Below are positions 5,487 through 9,813 of a stretch of 9,813 bases of DNA, one piece after another. The translations under genes were made by a program, and so were the position numbers. The stretch's first letter is position 1. Every line of letters begins with the position of its first letter. The DNA lies in assembly GCA_049518775.1 (NCBI GenBank), contig JBEKRL010000067.1:1-9813 (forward strand), given 5' to 3'. The notes beneath the pieces are model-generated. The model saw only the letters and a list, made by a program, of their open reading frames with translations, ran no database searches and was not told where the DNA came from. The DNA is from Bog-877 sp049518775. GTDB lineage: Bacteria > Chloroflexota > Dormibacteria > Aeolococcales > Bog-877.

Positions 5487-6167
5487 TCGGGCTCGGCGCC
5501 GGGCATGACCCGCCGGGTGGTCCCGGGATCGCCGGGGAGTGGGTGCCTGCCAGCGCCTCACCGAGGCCCCGCGACGGTGGCGACGGCAAGCACGCCTGGA
5601 CCCTCTCGCAGTGGTGGCCAGCTGCGAGCTTGGCCGGAGGAGGATGCGCGTCTCAGTGTCGAATGGCCGCCAGTCGAGCCGGTCGCCGTGCCCCAGGGTG
5701 TGGCCTTCCACGGCGCAGCGGCTGAGCATGATCCTCGCCGGTTGGCCCGCTCGACCCTGAGGAGAGGGCGGGCGAGTTCAGACACGAGCCCGCCCGCGGG
5801 CGATCGTGCCTCGTACGCCCAGTCCGACAAATTCCATGTCGCCAACTTCCCAACTGTCCGGCGACACCAGGCCGGCGGTGGAGTCTTCGCTCGCGGTCGA
5901 GCTTGGCCCCAGCTGCTCGACGGCCTGACCGCCGCTCCCCTGCCCCGATGGAGGCGGTTTGGGGTGGGGGGCGGGCCAGGAGAAGCCGTACCGTCAATGG
6001 GCGGTCATGACCGATGCCACGGACGGAGATCACCAGCTTCCAGGCGACCAAGAGCCTGGCGGTGATCGGGGACGATCGGGAACGCTGCGTCACAATCAGC
6101 AGGGCTGGTGCACGGGCGCCAGACGTCCGGAGATGGCCCCTTCCCGGTCGGTCGGAGGGAACTCACG
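5487..6167. other. Long gap after lhgO, with hairpins and a possible decayed frame
   Basis: These 681 bp contain no intact gene I can support. CCGGG-TGGT-CCCGG (5513-5526) is a small hairpin 26 nt after the lhgO stop and might help end transcription. A strong GC hairpin lies at 5766-5795. On the minus strand one frame from 5993 to about 5600 looks partly coding but is broken by TGA codons at 5996-5994 and 5780-5778. On the plus strand the first 30 codons from the ATG at 6014 also look coding, but the frame then runs into the next gene out of phase. Confidence 0.4.
5766..5802. repeat. GC-rich hairpin with an overlapping alternative palindrome
   Basis: GGGCGGGC (5766-5773) pairs perfectly with GCCCGCCC (5788-5795) across a 14-nt loop. 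The right arm overlaps CGCCCGCGGGCG (5791-5802), itself a perfect 12-bp palindrome, so the two folds exclude each other. On the minus strand the stem is followed by TCTCCTC, a poor T-run, so a weak minus-strand terminator is possible. Confidence 0.4.
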
Positions 6168-6968
6168 GTGACCGGCAAGCGTCTAACCAGAGTGGAGAAT
6201 CCGCGTCGGCCTGTGGGCCTGCTGGCACTGCTGGTCTTGGTCGCAGGGGGATTGCTCACCCTGGGGTTGTGGTCAGACGCGCTTATGCCCATCACCAGGC
6301 TCTCGCCGTACCAAGCCAGCCAGATTGCCAAAGCCTCGGCCCCATCGAGCAGCCAGGGGACGACCCGCGTCATCCAGATCACTGCGGCGCCGGCCGCTGC
6401 GTGGGGCATCCCCGCATCCCAGATTGCCGGCTCGCGTCTGGTCTGGCAAGTGGTGCTCTCGGGGCATTTCGAACTGCTCTGTGGCGGGACCGCGATGTGC
6501 GCCCCGCCTATACCTTCGGCCGGACCCTCTCTCGCCTGCCCACTGATCCCAACAACCCTGTCGGCGGTGTGGCTCTGTGGCCAGTATGCCAGCCAGGTCA
6601 CTGTGGAGATTGAAGACTCCAATGGCAAGGTGCTGGGAATCACCTATCAGGATTGGGGCGGAGCCAGCCAGCTCCCACCTGCTCCACTGGCAGTCAGACA
6701 TCCCCGGAATGGCGAGGGGCTGACCCTGAGTTTGAATCAGGAGTTGCGGCTCGGCACCCCCTCCCTGTCACTGGTCTGGAGTCGCTGGCAAGTCGCATCC
6801 GGCGCAGTGTTGCAGACCTTGCCCAAGGCCAGTGGCTGGGGGCAATGGTTTGTGGCCCAGCGGGAGGGCGAGGCGCAGCTAAGCATCGTTGGCCGCCCTC
6901 GTTGCAAGGCGGATGCCGCCTGTCCCCAGTTCATCCTCCTGATGCGCGTTGAAGTTCGAGTCAACTGA
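6168..6968 (+). CDS. Uncharacterised membrane-anchored extracytoplasmic protein
   Basis: I recognise no named family. The 266-residue protein has a basic N-terminus (K4, R5, R8, R13, R14) and one hydrophobic segment at about 16-35. This fits an uncleaved signal anchor with the C-terminal part outside the cell. A Ser/Pro/Ala linker follows (about 42-80). Residues about 86-165 run from SRLVWQVVLSGHF to VTVEIEDSNGKVLGI, a strand pattern recalling PepSY-like domains. Residues about 181-266 look like a beta-sandwich, with GLTLSLNQELRLG, GQWFVAQREGEAQLSIVG and a closing RVEVRV strand. Six cysteines (105, 111, 124, 137, 246, 252), all after the anchor, could form disulfides. The start is GTG 6168 with GGAGGG 8 nt upstream; a GTG at 6108 in the same frame has no such site. 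It appears monocistronic, with a hairpin 23 nt after the stop. A sensor, binding or inhibitor role cannot be chosen. Confidence 0.78.
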   Translation: MTGKRLTRVENPRRPVGLLALLVLVAGGLLTLGLWSDALMPITRLSPYQASQIAKASAPSSSQGTTRVIQITAAPAAAWGIPASQIAGSRLVWQVVLSGHFELLCGGTAMCAPPIPSAGPSLACPLIPTTLSAVWLCGQYASQVTVEIEDSNGKVLGITYQDWGGASQLPPAPLAVRHPRNGEGLTLSLNQELRLGTPSLSLVWSRWQVASGAVLQTLPKASGWGQWFVAQREGEAQLSIVGRPRCKADAACPQFILLMRVEVRVN

Positions 6969-6991
6969 ATTCCGAGCCGGTAGCGAACTGC

Positions 6992-7012
6992 CCGGGTCTG
7001 GTGCAGACTCGG
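6992..7012 (+). terminator. Stem-loop after the membrane protein gene
   Basis: CCGGGTCTG (6992-7000) and CAGACTCGG (7004-7012) form a 9-bp stem with one G-U pair and a GTG loop. It starts 23 nt after the stop codon. No T-run follows, so it is either a U-poor terminator or an mRNA 3'-end stabiliser. Confidence 0.4.
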
Positions 7013-7429
7013 AGTGGGCGGAAGCTGCCATCGGAGCCGGGGCCTCCTCATGGCGGGCAGCGAACACCTGGTTCTGGCCGCGGTGGCCTCGAGGGGAGCT
7101 CAGGATCACCGCTCCCCGGTACTCGCCGCAGCCCAACAGCTGGGGATTCCAGTGGGCAGAGATCTGAGCGGCGGCCGGTGGGTGGTCGCCGCGGCCGCCA
7201 GCTTCATCTGCTCACCGCAGGAATCGGGAAGCTTCTTCCCCGCGCCGCCGCACGTCGGGTCGAGGGCACGCTGTGGCCGCCTCCTGGGCACGGAAGCGGT
7301 GCTCCAGTGCCAGGACTCCGCAGCTCCCTGGGCGATCTGCGACGCGCCCTCTGTGCCGCGTGTGGCAGTACCGCAGCCGCGAGCCAGAACCTGGGACTGA
7401 GTCCCCACCCGTGGCGGACGGCGCGACCT

Positions 7430-7467
7430 GCCAGGGAGCCTGGCTCGCCAGTCAGCCCCAGGCCTGG
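7430..7467 (-). terminator. Cluster of overlapping hairpins after the HAD gene
   Basis: Directly after the HAD stop come CCAGGCCTGG (7458-7467), CTGGC-TC-GCCAG (7440-7451) and GCCAGG-GAG-CCTGGC (7430-7444). All are perfect inverted repeats built on the same CCAGG/CCTGG words, so several folds compete. There is no T-run on either strand. The position suggests a 3'-end structure. Confidence 0.35.
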
Positions 7468-8169
7468 TTAGCTCGAGCGCACATCGGGAGCGTCAATGAG
7501 ATCGGTGAGGGACTCGACTACAAGATCCACAGGCAGCGTGACGCCCACGGTGTAGTGACTCAGGAGGCCCACGACCGTCATGCCCGCCAGACGCCCGGCC
7601 TGCATGCCGTTGAGCGAGTCCTCGACGACAACGCATGCGGCAGCGGCGATGCCCAGCCCGCGGGCGGCCTCGAGAAAGATGGTGGGATCGGGCTTGCTCT
7701 GGCGAACGTCGTCGCCGCACACGACGGTCGAGAATGCATCGGTCAGCCCAAGCCCGGCTAGTACGACCTTCACCACCGCGCCCCTCGACGAGGACGCGAG
7801 TGCCAGGGGGAGGCCCTCCTGGCCCAAGATGGTGACCAGCTCGAGTGCGCCACGAACCGCGACGACGCCACCCGAGAGCGCCGCCAGCAGAATGGACTCG
7901 TACTCCTGCGTAAGCTGCTCGGGAGTGCCGGAAAAAGTGTGATGGGACATGACCGACTGCCACGTTGCCTCAGCCGTCAGACCCATGAGCGCCACGCACT
8001 CGGCGTCGCTCAGGGCCACACCGTGCTGAGCGAGCACTGCTCTCAGTGTCTGCACATGGGCTGGCTCGGTGTCGGCGAGCACGCCATCCATGTCAAAAAT
8101 GACTGCGCCGGCGCGCTGGAGAATGGGATGAAGATGGTTGCTGGCGTCGTTCAAAGTCCCCAACATCAT
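7468..8169 (-). CDS. HAD-superfamily hydrolase, beta-phosphoglucomutase/sugar phosphatase type
   Basis: This 233-residue cytosolic HAD subfamily IA protein should dephosphorylate a sugar phosphate or interconvert hexose 1- and 6-phosphates. The four HAD motifs are present: DMDGVLADTEPAH (26-38, nucleophile D26 and acid/base D28), ASSSRG (125-130, motif II), K159 in SKPDPTIF (158-165, motif III) and VVEDSLNGMQAG (181-192, motif IV with E183 and D184). Residues about 35-110 form the helical cap. The pattern matches both beta-PGM and DOG1-type phosphatases, and sequence alone does not separate them. The tandem ATGs at 8169 and 8166 have no Shine-Dalgarno and overlap a TATGAT -10 element, so the true start is uncertain; TTG codons at 8163 and 8154 are alternatives. 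About 20 residues precede the core strand, more than usual. It lies downstream of the GH4 gene on the same strand, 393 bp away, probably with its own promoter. Confidence 0.92.
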   Translation of the reverse strand: MMLGTLNDASNHLHPILQRAGAVIFDMDGVLADTEPAHVQTLRAVLAQHGVALSDAECVALMGLTAEATWQSVMSHHTFSGTPEQLTQEYESILLAALSGGVVAVRGALELVTILGQEGLPLALASSSRGAVVKVVLAGLGLTDAFSTVVCGDDVRQSKPDPTIFLEAARGLGIAAAACVVVEDSLNGMQAGRLAGMTVVGLLSHYTVGVTLPVDLVVESLTDLIDAPDVRSS

Positions 8170-8194
8170 AGGACTGCTGAGCGGCCGACATCAA
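8165..8194 (-). promoter_or_regulatory. Candidate promoter of the HAD gene, overlapping its start codons
   Basis: On the minus strand TTGATG (8194-8189, four of six) and TATGAT (8170-8165, five of six) are separated by 18 bp. The -10 contains the first ATG of the HAD frame. If this promoter is used, transcription would start after the annotated ATGs and translation would need a downstream codon. Confidence 0.4.
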
Positions 8195-8562
8195 GCCAAC
8201 TCCCCGCTGCGGGATTGGCGCCGAGAGGTCACTTAGTCCGTCGCTCTCCATGTGAGGTCACGCTCCGTGAGCCCTCCAATGGCCCAGCGGCCGCCGAATC
8301 CGGGATCGAGTTTCTGCCAAGTCCGACTTCGCACCTTAGGTCGTTATGGCTGCCTGGCCATGGCCCGGCCTATCAGTTGCGGCAGCGAGCCCTGATCCTC
8401 TGAACTGCTACCCACGAGGCGAGCCGATGTCGCTTGGCCGTCCTGCCCCGTGGTCTGCCGGCACCAAGTCGCGGCAGGACGTTGAGGGGAACGCACCCGT
8501 AGGCCCGCACGGTTGTGGCCGGCGACGGAGCATCCCCCGGCGGTTGCATCACCCACGGCCGA
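8170..8562. other. Gap between GH4 and HAD genes
   Basis: These 393 bp follow the GH4 stop and precede the HAD start on the minus strand. They hold the HAD promoter (8165-8194) and the repeats at 8225-8270. The left-over part, about 8271-8562, shows no gene or clear terminator. The open frames there are low-complexity and have no ribosome site. Confidence 0.45.
8225..8270. promoter_or_regulatory. Direct and inverted repeats upstream of the HAD promoter
   Basis: GAGGTCAC occurs twice in the same orientation (8225-8232 and 8254-8261), 29 bp apart. The second copy runs into TCACG-CTC-CGTGA (8258-8270), a perfect inverted repeat. They are centred about 70, 100 and 106 bp upstream of the predicted start, where activators commonly bind. 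Function is inferred. Confidence 0.32.
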
Positions 8563-9792
8563 TCATCCGGAGGGAGCGGACCGCATCGCCTGCCAGAGTG
8601 CGACGGCTCGGTCGACGTCACGGACCATGGGGTTGGCGACGAGGGCGCGGAGCTTGGCCCCGTCGTCTGCTCCCGGCGCGAGCGACTTCACCGCGAGCGA
8701 CTCGTAGGTCGCGTGCGCCTGGAGCAGGTGGAGCGGGAGTGGTGGCAGGTCGACCGGTGCCAGGGGTCGGATGTCGCCCGGGCCGTGAGTGCGATGGGGC
8801 AGCTCGATAACGACATCGGGCGGCAGGGACGGTACCCGCCCGCCGTTGCGGACACCGGCGAGGATCAGGGCCTCGGAGGTGCCGTTGACCCAGGCGTCCA
8901 GGAATGCCACCACGGCCATTCGATACCAGACGTAGGCGCCTCGCCGGGGAAGGTCGGCCGCTGGGTCCTCGCGATACCCGGCAAGCAGGGTCGACTCGAG
9001 ATCCATCAGCACCTGCGCTCGAGTCTTCCTGCCCTGCTGCTGGGCCAGGATGCGGTCGGGGTGGAGGTAGTAGCGCACGTACGGCATTGGCACCGCCTCC
9101 TGGAGCCGCACGTCGAGCGGGTCGTTCCCCACGGCGAGGTCGGCGGCGGCCTCGAGCACCTCGGGGCCGTCGGCTGGCTCCGGAACCCACCACCCGAGGT
9201 GATTCATCCCGAGGTAGCGCGGCCAGACGCGTTGGCGGTCGCGCCCAAGCCGCTCGCCGATCTGGTCGAGTACAGGCATGGGGGAGTCACACACGGAGAC
9301 GATCCGCAGATCCGGGTACTCCTCCAGGGCCGCGGCCTGAACTATCCCGGCGGGGTTGGTGAGGTTGATCACAAGCGCCGTGGGCGCGAGGTCGGTGATG
9401 TCCCGCCAAGTCGCCCGCAACGCCGGAACCGTCCGCACCGCGTTGGCGAACCCACCTGGGCCCATCGTCTCCTCCCCCGGGATGCCCATTGGCCATGGGA
9501 ACGACTCGTCGAAGGCTCGGGCGGCATAGCCACCGATCCGGACCTGATTGAGGACCACATCCGCGCCGGCCAGCGCTCGCCGCCGGTCGGTCTCCCCAGT
9601 CACCTCGAGCGGCGGGCCCTGGCCGGTCCGGGCCCGGCATGCCACCTCGACGGTGGCGAGCTTGGCGGCACTGCGGCCGACGAGCACAATCTCGAGCTGG
9701 GGGCGGCGGTCGGTCCCTCCGGGCCAGTTGGCAAGCGCATCGAAGAGCTCGGGGGTTGAACTTCCGCTCCCTCCCAAGACGACGACGCGCAC
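8563..9792 (-). CDS. Glycoside hydrolase family 4, NAD- and Mn-dependent (phospho-)glycosidase
   Basis: GH4 enzymes cleave glycosides by oxidation at C3, elimination and reduction, using NAD and a divalent metal. This is a 409-residue cytosolic protein, slightly short of the usual 410-450. Motifs are RVVVLGGSGSSTPEL (2-15, NAD fold), QVRIGGYAARAFDE (83-96), GIPGEETMGPGG (103-114), INLTNPAGIV (142-151), VCDSP (167-171, metal ligand C168), GMNHLGWW (195-202, metal ligand H198) and MPYVRYYL (236-243, with the base tyrosine). C168-D169 matches the Cys-Asp pair of GlvA-type 6-phospho-alpha-glucosidases, whereas beta-type enzymes have Cys-Asn. The C-terminal third (RNGG, LPPDVVIELP, NPMVRDVDRA) recalls beta-type BglT. 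Substrate anomer and phosphorylation are therefore open. The GTG start fits the Rossmann strand but has no clear ribosome site. A TGA 2 nt before it may end an upstream gene beyond the edge, implying translational coupling. The HAD gene lies downstream on the same strand. Confidence 0.94.
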   Translation of the reverse strand: MRVVVLGGSGSSTPELFDALANWPGGTDRRPQLEIVLVGRSAAKLATVEVACRARTGQGPPLEVTGETDRRRALAGADVVLNQVRIGGYAARAFDESFPWPMGIPGEETMGPGGFANAVRTVPALRATWRDITDLAPTALVINLTNPAGIVQAAALEEYPDLRIVSVCDSPMPVLDQIGERLGRDRQRVWPRYLGMNHLGWWVPEPADGPEVLEAAADLAVGNDPLDVRLQEAVPMPYVRYYLHPDRILAQQQGRKTRAQVLMDLESTLLAGYREDPAADLPRRGAYVWYRMAVVAFLDAWVNGTSEALILAGVRNGGRVPSLPPDVVIELPHRTHGPGDIRPLAPVDLPPLPLHLLQAHATYESLAVKSLAPGADDGAKLRALVANPMVRDVDRAVALWQAMRSAPSG

Positions 9793-9813
9793 GGTCAGGC
9801 CACGCCGTGGAGG

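Larger units (their letters stand above)
6969..7467. other. Convergent gap between membrane protein and HAD genes
   Basis: These 499 bp separate two converging genes, and each gene has a hairpin just past its stop. The best open frame (plus, from GTG 7014 or ATG 7050 to 7400) shows modest third-position GC bias, about 78% by hand. It has no ribosome site and no domain I recognise, so I do not call it. Confidence 0.4.

Noticed and set aside
7014..7400. 128-codon plus-strand frame in the gap before the HAD gene
   Set aside because: Codon bias is only modest, no ribosome site precedes either start, and no domain is visible. It is noted in the gap entry only.
8515..9759. 414-codon open frame on the plus strand opposite the GH4 gene
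   Set aside because: It is fully antisense to an unmistakable GH4 gene and has no domain motif. Long antisense frames are expected from high third-position GC.
1..9813. CRISPR arrays, insertion sequences, integrase or toxin-antitoxin genes
   Set aside because: I saw no regularly spaced repeats, no transposase motifs, no paired terminal inverted repeats and no small paired toxin-like genes.

Overview
This is a GC-rich bacterial window of about 9.8 kb. High third-position GC, frequent GTG starts, promoters lying directly on start codons and an anchored surface protein of a GC-rich soil-bacterium style suggest Actinomycetota, Chloroflexota or a relative such as Dormibacterota. No marker gene settles the phylum. 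Confident genes cover only about 63% of the window, with seven gene-poor gaps of 300-700 bp. There is no rRNA, tRNA, CRISPR array or insertion sequence that I can support.

Layout, left to right: the N-terminal part of a RidA-family deaminase (minus, runs off the left edge); an IclR-family regulator (minus) with a very clear promoter on its start codon; a KDPG/KHG aldolase (plus); a Nudix hydrolase resembling GDP-mannose mannosyl hydrolases (minus), possibly preceded in the same operon by an 85-aa protein; an L-2-hydroxyglutarate oxidase (plus); an uncharacterised membrane-anchored, cysteine-containing extracytoplasmic protein (plus); a HAD phosphatase/phosphomutase of the beta-phosphoglucomutase type (minus); and a GH4 NAD/Mn-dependent glycosidase (minus) whose start touches the right edge.

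The theme is carbon scavenging and metabolite clean-up. GH4 and the HAD enzyme would act on (phospho)sugars. The aldolase splits KDPG or 4-hydroxy-2-oxoglutarate. LhgO returns L-2-hydroxyglutarate to 2-oxoglutarate. RidA hydrolyses reactive imines. The Nudix enzyme acts on a nucleotide-linked substrate. The IclR protein is divergent from the aldolase and is the obvious candidate regulator. Most genes look like independent units, not one operon.

I did not find a clear new multi-gene system. The most unusual points are the IclR promoter with two -10 elements mirrored in one palindrome; a Nudix box lacking the usual catalytic glutamate; a GH4 with an alpha-type Cys-Asp pair on a body that otherwise recalls beta-type enzymes; an unannotated small ORF with an excellent ribosome site; operator-like repeats before lhgO and the HAD gene; and a stretch after lhgO that looks like a decayed reading frame.
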